From contig NZ_CALUYG010000003.1 of the NCBI RefSeq assembly GCF_944324935.1, forward strand, positions 28,340-92,339: DNA of 64,000 nt, given 5' to 3'. Shown piece by piece: positions 1-8,327 of this stretch (position 1 is its first letter; each line of letters opens with the position of its first letter). The notes beneath the pieces were generated by a model. It made no database searches. It saw only the letters and a list, made by a program, of their open reading frames with translations, and had not been told where the DNA came from. This stretch comes from an uncultured Desulfovibrio sp. GTDB lineage: Bacteria > Desulfobacterota > Desulfovibrionia > Desulfovibrionales > Desulfovibrionaceae. The position numbers and the translations under genes are program-made.

Positions 1-1
1 C

Positions 2-691
2 GCCTCCAGCCTGACGGACGTCTTTTTGCAGGAATTCAGCCAGTGGCCCAGCGAATCAGCCGCCTGGGGCCAGGCGGACACCGCCACCATGCGGCAGATC
101 CTGAGCCTGCACAGCGCCGTTTTCAATGCCGTCCAGCGCACGCCTTCCGTGGCGGGCGCGCAGGGCAGCACCCTGCTCCACGAACTGCTGGCCGCCCTGC
201 AAGGACAGTTGCCGGACAGCCGGGCCAATCGATCGCCCATCGTCGTCTTCGTGGGCTCGGACGTGAACATCGCCAATGTGGCCGCCCTGCTGGACGTGCA
301 CTGGCAGGCCTCGGGCTATCCCGCCGACATCATCCCCCCCGCCGCGACGCTGGCCTTCGAGCTCTGGCAGCAGGGCGAAACGCGGGTCGTGCGCATCAAG
401 TTCTTTGCCCACGCGCTGGAGACCCTGCACAGCAGCACGCCCTTTGAAGATGAGGAAAGCCTTGCCGCCTTCACCGTCCGGCTGGGCAAAAACGGCGACT
501 CCACCCTGCCGTATGCGGCCTTTGCCGCACGGGCGCGTGAGGCCGTCCGCAAGGACTGCGTCTTTACGGGGCTCGTCCTGCCGCATGTCGTGGCCGCAGC
601 GTCCGAAGGGCCTCTGGAAACGCCATCCGCGAAAAAGGATGCCGGTGCGGAGACTGAGACGGACGATCCTCAGGGGCAACCGCCCCGCTAG
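2..691 (+). CDS. Histidine acid phosphatase, C-terminal part (cut by window edge)
   Basis: The reading frame is open to the left edge, so only the last 230 or so residues are visible. They align by eye with the end of AppA/Agp-type periplasmic histidine acid phosphatases (phytase, glucose-1-phosphatase): the LSLHSAVF...QRTP segment, the strand before the proton-donor motif, and the PPAATLAFELW segment that matches PPGGELVFERW in AppA. The family uses an N-terminal RHGxRxP histidine, which lies outside the window, and a downstream HD dipeptide. Here that site reads GSDVN, so the Asp proton donor is kept but the preceding His is Ser. The last 30 residues are a charged tail beyond the usual end. 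The substrate cannot be told. It may have altered activity or be an annotation-trap homologue; the fold call is fairly secure. Confidence 0.8.
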   Translation, partial: ASSLTDVFLQEFSQWPSESAAWGQADTATMRQILSLHSAVFNAVQRTPSVAGAQGSTLLHELLAALQGQLPDSRANRSPIVVFVGSDVNIANVAALLDVHWQASGYPADIIPPAATLAFELWQQGETRVVRIKFFAHALETLHSSTPFEDEESLAAFTVRLGKNGDSTLPYAAFAARAREAVRKDCVFTGLVLPHVVAAASEGPLETPSAKKDAGAETETDDPQGQPPR

Positions 692-1150
692 GGCGTATTG
701 GCATAGATATTACAAATAATTTCGATAGATAAAATAAACGACCCGTACACGCTCCGCTTTTCGTTGAGGGCGGGGCGTCTCGTGTCTCCGACGTTTCCCC
801 GGGAAAAGCGCGCTGAGGAAGGGATGGTTTGGGGGAAGGATGCCGAGGAGCCTTTTCCCGCTCCGCTGCGAAAAGGCGGGTCCCCCGCGCAGACGGTACG
901 CGCAGACGGTAACCGAAAGGCGTCCCGCAGGGACGTGCCCGTCAGGCGACGCGGGGCCTTGCGGACATCGCCAGCAGGGCAAAGGGGTTTCTTCTCCCGC
1001 AAAAAAACGTAATGAGTCCTGAGCCTGGGACCTGGGCACGCTTTCCGCATGTGGGGGAGGTGTGATATATTTTGCCGGGCTCAGCATGCCCTATGGGTCG
1101 CGCTCTCTGGCGGCAGACCGCCCGGGAGCGTTGCCCGCCTTCCCTGAGCG
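692..1150. repeat. Gene-free stretch with copy A of a dispersed intergenic repeat
   Basis: No convincing gene is present. From about 715 to 880 the sequence closely resembles the intergenic stretch near 20,722-20,900: both have GATAAAATAAA, then CCGTACACGCTCC, then AAAAGCGCGCTG followed by a GGAAGGGATGG block and GGGGGAAGG. Copy A lacks the full long hairpin that ends copies B and C. The remainder to 1150 shows nothing I can name. Confidence 0.6.
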
Positions 1151-1186
1151 ATAAAACGGCGGCAGCCTTTTTCGGGCTGCCGCCGT
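1151..1186 (-). terminator. Intrinsic terminator after uraA
   Basis: A perfect GC-rich stem (AACGGCGGCAGCC paired with GGCTGCCGCCGTT) with a short pyrimidine loop is followed on the minus strand by TTTTAT. It sits 60 bases past the uraA stop and should end the upp-uraA transcript. Confidence 0.85.
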
Positions 1187-1245
1187 TGGCGTCTCGCGTG
1201 CGTGTCCGTCCCTGTGGACGGCAGATGAGGGACCGTCCGTCCGGC

Positions 1246-2508
1246 TCAGTCGCGCGGGTTGTCGCGCGGCAGCACCAGATTGAGCAGAACGCCGGTGACC
1301 GCCGCAAGGCCGATGCCCGCCAGCGTGAAGGAGCCGAAATCGAACTGCATGCCCCCCACGCCGAAAATGATGATCAGGGCCACGATGACCATGTTGCGGG
1401 GCTGGAGCAGGTCATGCCCCGCCCGCACCAGCGTGTTCAGGCCCACCACCATGATGGCCCCGAACAGCAGGATCATAATCCCTCCCATGACCGGCGCGGG
1501 GATGCAGTTCAGGAACGCGCCCACCTTGGCCACGAAGGACAGCAGGATGGAGCAGATGGCCGCCCAGGTCATAACGGCGGGATTGAAGGCCCGCGTCAGC
1601 GTCACGGCCCCGGTCACTTCGGAATATGTGGTATTGGGCGGTCCCCCCAGCGCGCAGGCGGCCATAGTGGCCAGCCCGTCGCCCAGCATGGTGTTCTTGA
1701 TGCCCGGATCCCGCAGGAAGTCCTTGCCCGTTACCGAGCTGATGGCGATGATGTCGCCGAAATGCTCGATGGCCGGCGCCACGGTAATGGGGATGATGAA
1801 GAGCATGGGCTCCCAGGAGAATTGCGGCAGCACGAAGTCAGGCAGGCCGAACCACGGTGCGACATGCACGGCCTCCCAGTTGCCGACCCCGAGGCCGAGC
1901 GCCACCAGCAGCCCCACGGCGATGCCGCAGAGAATGGGGACCAGCCGCAGCAGGCCGCGCCCCAGCAGAGACACCACCACCGTCGTCAGCAGGGCCGACA
2001 TGGACAGCGCCAGCGCCGTGCTCCGGGGAATGAGCTGCTGTGTGCCGTCACCGGAGAGCCCCAGCGCCATCTTGACGGCCACCGGCGCCAGCACGAGCCC
2101 GATGACCATGATGACCGGGCCGGTCACTATGGGCGGCAGGATGCGCAGGATGACGGCCGTGCCCCGAAAGCGGATGAGCGTGCTCAGGGCCACATAGAGC
2201 AGACCGGAAAAGATGAGCGCCCCCATCGTCTGCGGGACGCCCCAGGTTTTCACGCCATACATGATGGGCGCGATGAAGGCAAAGGAGGAGGCCAGGAAAA
2301 TGGGAACCTTGCCGCGCGTCACCAGCTGAAAGATCAGCGTGCCGACACCCGCGGTGAAGAAGGCCACATTGCTGTCCAGACCGGTCAGCAGCGGCACCAG
2401 CACCAGCGCGCCGAAGGCCACAAAGAGCATCTGTGCGCCGAGCAGCGCTTCCCGCAGGCGAAAGACATAGCGGCAGGGATCGTCATGGGCGGTCGTGGCG
2501 TGCATCAC
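1246..2508 (-). CDS. uraA: Uracil/xanthine permease (NCS2 family)
   Basis: Predicted inner-membrane nucleobase:proton symporter that brings uracil in for the neighbouring phosphoribosyltransferase. The 420-residue protein is nearly all hydrophobic helices, typical of the 12-14 TM NCS2 fold. It carries the family stretch from LEALLGAQ-like LREALLGAQM through PLLTGLDSNVAFFTAGVGT near the N-terminus, plus the PPNTTYSEVTGAV segment near residue 260 that belongs to the substrate-binding half. It starts 11 bases after the upp stop on the same strand, so the two form an upp-uraA operon and share the promoter upstream of upp. Uracil rather than xanthine is inferred from that linkage. Confidence 0.93.
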   Translation of the reverse strand: MMHATTAHDDPCRYVFRLREALLGAQMLFVAFGALVLVPLLTGLDSNVAFFTAGVGTLIFQLVTRGKVPIFLASSFAFIAPIMYGVKTWGVPQTMGALIFSGLLYVALSTLIRFRGTAVILRILPPIVTGPVIMVIGLVLAPVAVKMALGLSGDGTQQLIPRSTALALSMSALLTTVVVSLLGRGLLRLVPILCGIAVGLLVALGLGVGNWEAVHVAPWFGLPDFVLPQFSWEPMLFIIPITVAPAIEHFGDIIAISSVTGKDFLRDPGIKNTMLGDGLATMAACALGGPPNTTYSEVTGAVTLTRAFNPAVMTWAAICSILLSFVAKVGAFLNCIPAPVMGGIMILLFGAIMVVGLNTLVRAGHDLLQPRNMVIVALIIIFGVGGMQFDFGSFTLAGIGLAAVTGVLLNLVLPRDNPRD

Positions 2509-2519
2509 GTCTCCCGTTG

Positions 2520-3146
2520 CTATTTCGTGCCGAAGATGCGATCGCCCGCGTCGCCCAGCCCGGGGATGATGTAGCCGTGCTCATTCAGGTGACTGTCCAC
2601 GGCGGCGGTATAGATGTCCACGTCGGGATGCGCCTGCTGCAGGCGGGCGATGCCTTCCGGGGCGCAGACGAGGTTGATGCTGCACATCTGACGGCAGCCC
2701 CGCTTCTTCAGCAGGTCGATGGTGGCGATGAGCGAGCCGCCCGTGGCCAGCATGGGGTCGAGGATGATGGCATAGCGGTGTTCCAGATTGCCCGCCAGCT
2801 TGACATAGTACTCCACCGGCTCCAGCGTCTCCTCGTTGCGGTACAGGCCCACCACGCTGATCTTCGCTCCCGGCACCATGTCCAGCACGCCGTCCATGAG
2901 GCCGAGTCCCGCCCGCAGGATGGGCACGACCGTCACCTTCTTGCCGGAGATGGCCTCGACCTCCACCGGCCCGGCCCAGCCCTGTACCGTCAGTTTTTCG
3001 GTCGTGAAGGACTTGGTGGCCTCATAGCTCAACAGCCTGGCCAGCTCATTGGCGATAGTGCGGAATTCGCCGGTTCCCGTGGATTCCCGGCGCAGCAGCC
3101 CGAGCTTGTGCCGCACCAGCGGATGATCGACCACATGCACAGCCAT
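2520..3146 (-). CDS. upp: Uracil phosphoribosyltransferase
   Basis: Makes UMP from uracil and PRPP in the cytoplasm (pyrimidine salvage). The length of 208 residues is standard. Visible landmarks are [12 protein letters not shown] near the N-terminus, [12 protein letters not shown] in the middle, the PRPP-binding loop DPMLATGGS around residue 131, and the C-terminal uracil-binding [14 protein letters not shown] strong ribosome-binding site (GAGGAGG) lies 6-8 bases before the ATG. It is the first gene of the upp-uraA operon. Confidence 0.97.
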   Translation of the reverse strand: MAVHVVDHPLVRHKLGLLRRESTGTGEFRTIANELARLLSYEATKSFTTEKLTVQGWAGPVEVEAISGKKVTVVPILRAGLGLMDGVLDMVPGAKISVVGLYRNEETLEPVEYYVKLAGNLEHRYAIILDPMLATGGSLIATIDLLKKRGCRQMCSINLVCAPEGIARLQQAHPDVDIYTAAVDSHLNEHGYIIPGLGDAGDRIFGTK

Positions 3147-3192
3147 ATCGGCCTCCTCAACGTCGTAAAATAGTTATACATAAATTCTTTTT

Positions 3193-3222
3193 ATTTTAGC
3201 TTTCCCTTCTTTTGCCTGTCAA
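3193..3222 (-). promoter_or_regulatory. Sigma-70 promoter for upp-uraA
   Basis: On the minus strand there is a perfect TTGACA (3217-3222), an 18-base spacer, and TAAAAT (3193-3198). The leader to the upp ATG is about 40 bases and AT-rich. I see no attenuator-like hairpin, so it may be constitutive. Confidence 0.75.
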
Positions 3223-3465
3223 GGGCCAGTGTGTCCGCATCTTTACACACGGCCCTTTTTGGCGTAGCATGGCCGCAGGGCAAGGGGATGCGACGGCCCG
3301 CCGCCCGCCGCAACGACGGGGAGCCATGCCGCCCCGCTGCGGGACGCCGAAACCGACGCCTTACGGGAAAACTCTCCCGCATATTCGCGGTGCAGACAAT
3401 GCGTCCCTGTCTGCACCCCGTCCGCACGGGAGCCTTTTCCCGCGCTCTGTCCCGGGAAGACCGTC

Positions 3466-4668
3466 ATGCCAGTGCTGCACCCTGTCGAAAATTTCCTGCG
3501 TCTGCGCGATGCCGGCCTGCCCCTGCTGGACGTCCGCTCCCCTGCTGAATTCCAGACGGCCCATATGGCGGGCGCGCAGAACCTTCCGCTCTTTTCCGAT
3601 GAGGAACGTGCACGGGTGGGCACGGCCTATGCCCGTGAGGGGCAGGAGGCAGCCTCCCTGCTTGCTCTGCGGCTGGTGGGCGGCAAGCTGGCCGATATGG
3701 TGGAGACGGCCCGGCGTCTCTGCCCCCCGCGGCCGCTGACGCCGGAGGCAGCGGATCTGCTGCGGAGCCGCTCCGCCCCGCCGGACGACGCCCCTCCGCA
3801 CGGGAGCGCCGCTCCTGAGCAGGCGGGACCGGCGTCGGCCCGCCGCCATGTGCTGCTCCACTGCTGGCGGGGCGGCCTGCGCAGCCGCAGCGTGGGCTGG
3901 CTGCTGGAAAGCTGCGGCTTCACGGTACATCTGCTGCACGGCGGCTACCGCGCTTTTCGCGCTCATGTGCGCAAGGTGCTGGCCAGTCCCCGCCCTGTCC
4001 TTGTGCTGGGCGGTATGACCGGCTGCGGCAAGACGGACATCCTGCACGCGCTCGCGGCCAGGGGAGAGCAGATCATCGATCTGGAAGGTCTGGCCCGTCA
4101 TCGGGGCTCCGCCTTCGGGGCCGTGGGCCTGAGCGATCCCCAGCCCGGCAATGAAGCTTTTGAAAACAGCCTGTTCGAGCAATGGCGCGCGCTCGATCCC
4201 CGACGCCCCGTCTGGCTGGAAGACGAAAGCCGCCGCATCGGCCACGTTACGCTGTGCGACGAGTTTTTCCGCCATATCGACAGCGCGCCGCTGCTTGTGG
4301 TGGAACTGCCCCTGCCCCTGCGCATCCGCCGCCTGACGGCCATCTACGGCAGCGCCGCCCCAGGATCCCCGCCGCCTCCGGCCATCGCCGATGCGCTCTG
4401 CGCGGGCCTGCAGAAACTGCACCGCCGTCTGGGCAGCGAGGCGAGTGCGCGTTGCTGCGAGCTGGTGCGCGCGGGACGACTTGACGAAGCCGCCGGCCGT
4501 GTGCTCCACTATTACGACAAATGCTACGCGCATCAGCAGGCGCAGCGCGGCGGCCGCCTGCTGGGACGGCTGACCTGCGATGCGGATGCGCCCCAGGAAA
4601 CCGCCCGGCGGCTGACGGCGCTGGTTGCGGAAGCTGCCGCCCCACGCTCCGCCGAGGAACTGCCATGA
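3466..4668 (+). CDS. mnmH: tRNA 2-selenouridine synthase
   Basis: Converts 2-thiouridine at wobble position 34 of tRNAs (Glu, Gln, Lys) to 2-selenouridine through a geranylated intermediate, using selenophosphate. The N-terminal rhodanese domain has the active-site loop HCWRGGLRSRS with Cys133. The C-terminal P-loop domain has GGMTGCGKT at 182-190 followed by IIDLEGLARHRGSAFG, a MnmH hallmark. At 400 residues it is somewhat longer than the family because of a Pro/Ala-rich insert (about residues 88-126) just before the catalytic strand. The next gene starts inside its stop codon (ATGA). The gene implies that the organism makes selenophosphate; a second selenium-linked gene lies at 40,087. Confidence 0.93.
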   Translation: MPVLHPVENFLRLRDAGLPLLDVRSPAEFQTAHMAGAQNLPLFSDEERARVGTAYAREGQEAASLLALRLVGGKLADMVETARRLCPPRPLTPEAADLLRSRSAPPDDAPPHGSAAPEQAGPASARRHVLLHCWRGGLRSRSVGWLLESCGFTVHLLHGGYRAFRAHVRKVLASPRPVLVLGGMTGCGKTDILHALAARGEQIIDLEGLARHRGSAFGAVGLSDPQPGNEAFENSLFEQWRALDPRRPVWLEDESRRIGHVTLCDEFFRHIDSAPLLVVELPLPLRIRRLTAIYGSAAPGSPPPPAIADALCAGLQKLHRRLGSEASARCCELVRAGRLDEAAGRVLHYYDKCYAHQQAQRGGRLLGRLTCDADAPQETARRLTALVAEAAAPRSAEELP

Positions 4669-5855
4669 CCCTGTCCCCTTGCCTGCCCGACGGCTGTCTG
4701 CCGGATGATCCGGCCCTGACCACCCCCTGCCTTCTGCTTGACGAAGCACGCATGGCGGGCAATATCGCCCGCTTCAATCGCCATCTGGCGCGGCAGGGGC
4801 TGTCCGCCCGACCGCATCTCAAAACCTGCAAGAGCATGGCCGCGGCACAGCGCCTTCTTCGGACGCCTTCCGGCCCGGCCGCGGTCTCCACGCTGGCTGA
4901 GGCGGAATATTTCGCGGCCCGGGGCGTGACCGACATCTGCTATGCCGTGGGGATCGTGCCCGACAAGCTGGAACGGGTGCTTGCCCTGCGCCGGCAGGGA
5001 GCGGATCTTTCCGTCGTGCTGGACGATCCTGTGACGGCCGGCCTGCTGGATGCGGCGGCCAAACGCCTGTTTGCCGGCACGGACACGCCGCTCCCCGTCC
5101 TGCTGGAGCTGGATTGCGACGGACACCGCAGCGGCCTTGACCCGGCGGGCGACGAACTTCTTGCCGTGGCCGCGGCGGTGCAGGCCTCACCCTTTCTGAC
5201 GCTGCGGGGCGTGATGACCCATGCCGGCGCCGCCTATGCCCGCGCGGATACGGCCCATATCGCCGCGCTGGCCCGCCAGGAAGGAGAAGCCGTGCTGACC
5301 GCCGCCGAAAGGCTGCGCGCGGCAGGCCTGGAGTGCCCCGTACGCAGCGTCGGTTCCACACCCACGGCCCTGCTGGGCGAATACCCCCAGGGCGTCACCG
5401 AGGTACGCGCCGGCGTCTATCCCTTCATGGATCTGACCATGTGCGGCCTTGGCGTCTGCACGACGGACGAGGTGGCGCTCAGCGTCCTTGCCACGGTCAT
5501 CGGCCACCGCCGTCAGGACGGGGCGCTGGTGACGGACGCCGGCTGGATGGCCCTTGCCCAGGACCGCGGTCTGGACGAATGCTTCGCCCGCTGGGGTTTT
5601 GGTCTGCCCTGCACTCTGGGCGGCACGACCCTGCCGGGCCTGCGGGTCAGCGAATGCAATCAGGAACACGGCATCATCAGCTTCCGCCCCGGGGAGGCCG
5701 TCCCCGTTCCGGCCCTGCATGAGCGATTCCCCCCGGGAAGCCGCCTGCGCATCCTGCCCAACCATGCCTGCGCCACCGCCGCGCAGTACGACGCGTATCA
5801 TGTGCTGCGACAGGGGCGGATCACGGCCCGCTGGGAGCGCATCCGCGGCTGGTAG
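4665..5855 (+). CDS. DSD1-family PLP enzyme (D-threonine aldolase / D-serine dehydratase-like)
   Basis: This 396-residue protein has the fold-type III alanine-racemase barrel followed by the D-serine dehydratase-like C-terminal domain. The PLP lysine is expected at Lys53 in RPHLKTCKS. A His-x-Cys metal-binding pair is seen in LPNHAC near the C-terminus, where these enzymes hold a divalent metal next to PLP. The family cleaves or dehydrates D-beta-hydroxy amino acids; the true substrate here is not known. The start is the ATG that overlaps the mnmH stop codon, preceded by GAGGAA, so the two genes are translationally coupled. That linkage has no obvious metabolic logic and may be only local. 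Confidence 0.8.
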   Translation: MTLSPCLPDGCLPDDPALTTPCLLLDEARMAGNIARFNRHLARQGLSARPHLKTCKSMAAAQRLLRTPSGPAAVSTLAEAEYFAARGVTDICYAVGIVPDKLERVLALRRQGADLSVVLDDPVTAGLLDAAAKRLFAGTDTPLPVLLELDCDGHRSGLDPAGDELLAVAAAVQASPFLTLRGVMTHAGAAYARADTAHIAALARQEGEAVLTAAERLRAAGLECPVRSVGSTPTALLGEYPQGVTEVRAGVYPFMDLTMCGLGVCTTDEVALSVLATVIGHRRQDGALVTDAGWMALAQDRGLDECFARWGFGLPCTLGGTTLPGLRVSECNQEHGIISFRPGEAVPVPALHERFPPGSRLRILPNHACATAAQYDAYHVLRQGRITARWERIRGW

Positions 5856-5976
5856 GGGCCGTCTCCGTCCCCCCACTCTTGCCACCGCCGCGACGACACG
5901 ATACACGCATCTTGCCGGCTGGGCATGTCCCGCTCCGGGAACCGTCCCGCCGGCCTGTCTAACCAAGGAGGATATC

Positions 5977-7071
5977 ATGCCTGCAACTGTCTACTACACG
6001 GACATGCACACCCGCTCGCACGAGGACAGCAAGATCGCCAAGCTGGCCCGGCTGTGCGACGCGGTGGGACTCAAACGGGTCGTCCGCAAGAATGATCTCA
6101 CCGCCATCAAGCTGCACTTCGGCGAATACGGCAACGACACCCACCTGAACCCTGCCCTGGTGCGTCAGGTGGTGGACAAGGTGCGCGGTGCGGGCGGCAA
6201 ACCCTTCCTGACGGACACCACCACACTGTATTCCGGCACGCGGCACAATGCCGTCGACCACCTGCAGACCGCCTACAGCCACGGCTTCGCCCCCTCGGTG
6301 GTACAGGCGCCCGTGGTCATCGCCGATGGCCTTTACGGCGAGAACGACGTGCCCGTGTGCATCAACTGCAAACACTTCAAGGATGTGCACATCGCCACGG
6401 AAATCCGCCGCGCTCCGAGCATGGTGGTGCTCTCGCACTTCAAGGGGCATGAGATGGCGGGCTTCGGCGGGGCCATCAAGAACCTGGCCATGGGCGGCGC
6501 TTCGGTGCGCGGCAAGCGCGACCAGCACGGCACTCATGTGTCCGTGGACGCCGCCACCTGTATCGGCTGCGGGAAGTGCGTGAAGAACTGCCCGCAAAAG
6601 GCCCTGAGCCTGAAGGACAAGAAAAGCAGCGTGGACACCAGCCGCTGCATCGGCTGCTTTGAATGCATCACCGTCTGTCCCACCAAGGCCATCAGTATCG
6701 ACTGGGCGACGGAAATGACCCCCTTTGTGGAACGCATGACCGAATACGCTTACGGCGTCGTCAAGGGCAAGAAGAACGTCTGCTACATCAACTTCGTCAT
6801 GAACGTCACCCCGGACTGCGACTGCGTGGGCTGGAGCGACATGCCGCTCGTGCCGGACATCGGCCTGCTGGCTTCCACCGACCCCGTGGCCCTGGATCAG
6901 GCCTGCTTCGATCTGGTCAATCAGGCCCCCTGTCTTGATCCCACCCTCAAGGTCGCGCCCGGCGACGACAAGTTCACGGCGCGCTGGCCCAACACCCGCG
7001 GCCCCCTGCAGCTCAGCTATGGCGAAGAGATAGGGCTCGGCAGCCGCAGCTACACGCTGGAAAAAATCTAG
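5977..7071 (+). CDS. DUF362 protein with two [4Fe-4S] clusters
   Basis: A 364-residue cytoplasmic protein. The N-terminal and C-terminal parts belong to DUF362; between them (about residues 190-235) is a 2x[4Fe-4S] ferredoxin domain with CIGCGKCVKNCP and CIGCFECITVCP. DUF362 ferredoxins are common in strict anaerobes and their reaction is generally not established; an electron-transfer or maturation role is inferred from the clusters. The start is set by a strong site, AAGGAGG ending 7 bases before the ATG; upstream in-frame codons lack one. It appears to be a single-gene unit: 121 bases separate it from the previous gene and an intrinsic terminator follows. Confidence 0.88.
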   Translation: MPATVYYTDMHTRSHEDSKIAKLARLCDAVGLKRVVRKNDLTAIKLHFGEYGNDTHLNPALVRQVVDKVRGAGGKPFLTDTTTLYSGTRHNAVDHLQTAYSHGFAPSVVQAPVVIADGLYGENDVPVCINCKHFKDVHIATEIRRAPSMVVLSHFKGHEMAGFGGAIKNLAMGGASVRGKRDQHGTHVSVDAATCIGCGKCVKNCPQKALSLKDKKSSVDTSRCIGCFECITVCPTKAISIDWATEMTPFVERMTEYAYGVVKGKKNVCYINFVMNVTPDCDCVGWSDMPLVPDIGLLASTDPVALDQACFDLVNQAPCLDPTLKVAPGDDKFTARWPNTRGPLQLSYGEEIGLGSRSYTLEKI

Positions 7072-7120
7072 TTCCGGCGGTGAAGCGGCGCTGACGCTCC
7101 GCCCGCTCTCCTGATCCAGC

Positions 7121-7150
7121 CTCCGGCGACGATGTCGCCGGAGTTTTTTT
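7121..7150 (+). terminator. Intrinsic terminator after the DUF362 gene
   Basis: A perfect 10-bp stem (CTCCGGCGAC / GTCGCCGGAG) with a 3-base loop is followed by seven T residues, about 50 bases after the stop codon. Confidence 0.92.
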
Positions 7151-7373
7151 GTCCAACATATGTGAAAAAGAAAACGATCTTGCGATACGGCGGGTGGATG
7201 ATAGACGGCAATAATTTGAAATATATCCATTTTAGACAGATCCCCGCCGCGGTTCAGGAGTCTCCCGACCGGCAATCCCGCTCAAAAACCCGCAAGGTTG
7301 TTGCCTTTTTTCCTCCCTCATGGCAGGATGCGCCATCGACTCTGCATACTGTCGGCAAATGGGGAGGTTCGTT

Positions 7374-8216
7374 TTGCCAAGCCATATCTTGCTGCTGGTT
7401 CTTGGAGCCGCCCTTCTGCACGCGACGTGGAACATCATCGTCAAAGGAGGGGACAACAAGCTCTTCGAGTCAGCCCTCAACGCTCTGGGAGGAGGTCTCG
7501 GCACGCTCTTCATCCTGCCGTTCCTCCCACCGCTTCCTGCCGCCTGCTGGCCGTTCCTGGCCCTTTCCTGCTGCTGTCACCTCACCTATTACATCTGCAT
7601 CTCCGCCGCCTACAAGGAAGTCGATCTTTCGATCGGCTACACCATCATGCGCGGCTGCGCCCCCCTCATCACTTCCATCGTCATGCTCTGCCTCGGTCAG
7701 GGACTCAGCCTGACGAGCTGGAGCGGGGTCGCCATCCTCTGCCTCGGCATCTTGGCGCTTTCCCTGGACAATCTGAAACGGCACGCCAACCTGCGGGGCA
7801 TCCTCATCTCCCTGCGCACCTCCTTCGTCATCGCCGGCTATACGCTGGCGGACGGTTTCGGCGCGTCGGCCGGCGGCGACGGCTACGGCGTGGCCTACGC
7901 CTGCTGGATATTCTTCCTCAACATCTTCCCGCTGCATATCTACGTCTTCCTGCGGCATGGTCGTGAATATTTGCCCTATCTCCGGCAGCGCGGGGGGATA
8001 GGCATCTTCGGCGGGCTGTGCGGCCTGGGTTCCTACGGCATAGCCATCTGGGCCATGACCAAGGCGCCCATCGCCATGGTGGCGGCCCTGCGCGAGACAT
8101 CCGTCATTTTCGGCATGCTCATGGCCGTCATCTTTTTGGGCGAAAAGCTTACGCCCAGCCGCATCCTGGCCGTCCTGCTCGTGTGTTGCGGCACAATGGT
8201 ACTCAAGTACGGTTAG
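7374..8216 (+). CDS. EamA/DMT-family transporter
   Basis: A 280-residue inner-membrane protein with about ten hydrophobic helices arranged as two EamA repeats. The first starts LLLVLGAALLHATWN and the second ends with VIFGMLMAVIFLGEKLTPS, the usual DMT signature. The family exports or imports small metabolites; nothing here identifies the substrate. I chose the TTG at 7374 because GGGGAGG ends six bases before it and translation then begins directly with the first helix; the ATG at 7359 has no such site. The gene is followed after about 110 bases by an amino-acid permease, but with its own presumed regulatory region between. Confidence 0.82.
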   Translation: MPSHILLLVLGAALLHATWNIIVKGGDNKLFESALNALGGGLGTLFILPFLPPLPAACWPFLALSCCCHLTYYICISAAYKEVDLSIGYTIMRGCAPLITSIVMLCLGQGLSLTSWSGVAILCLGILALSLDNLKRHANLRGILISLRTSFVIAGYTLADGFGASAGGDGYGVAYACWIFFLNIFPLHIYVFLRHGREYLPYLRQRGGIGIFGGLCGLGSYGIAIWAMTKAPIAMVAALRETSVIFGMLMAVIFLGEKLTPSRILAVLLVCCGTMVLKYG

Positions 8217-8283
8217 CCAAAAGGCCGGCCGCTGCGTATAGTCGGTTGCCTGCCCTTGACGGGCGAGGCTTCTGCCTTTAGTG

Positions 8284-8306
8284 TGTCCAATGTTCTTTTT
8301 TGGACA
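8284..8306. promoter_or_regulatory. Inverted repeat before the APC permease gene
   Basis: TGTCCAA (8284-8290) and TTGGACA (8300-8306) form a perfect 7-bp inverted repeat with a 9-base AT-rich spacer, 22 bases before the permease ATG. Size and place suit an operator; a lone TGTCCAA also occurs at 7150. No regulator gene is adjacent. Confidence 0.4.
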
Positions 8307-8327
8307 AATCATATTTTGGAGGATCAC

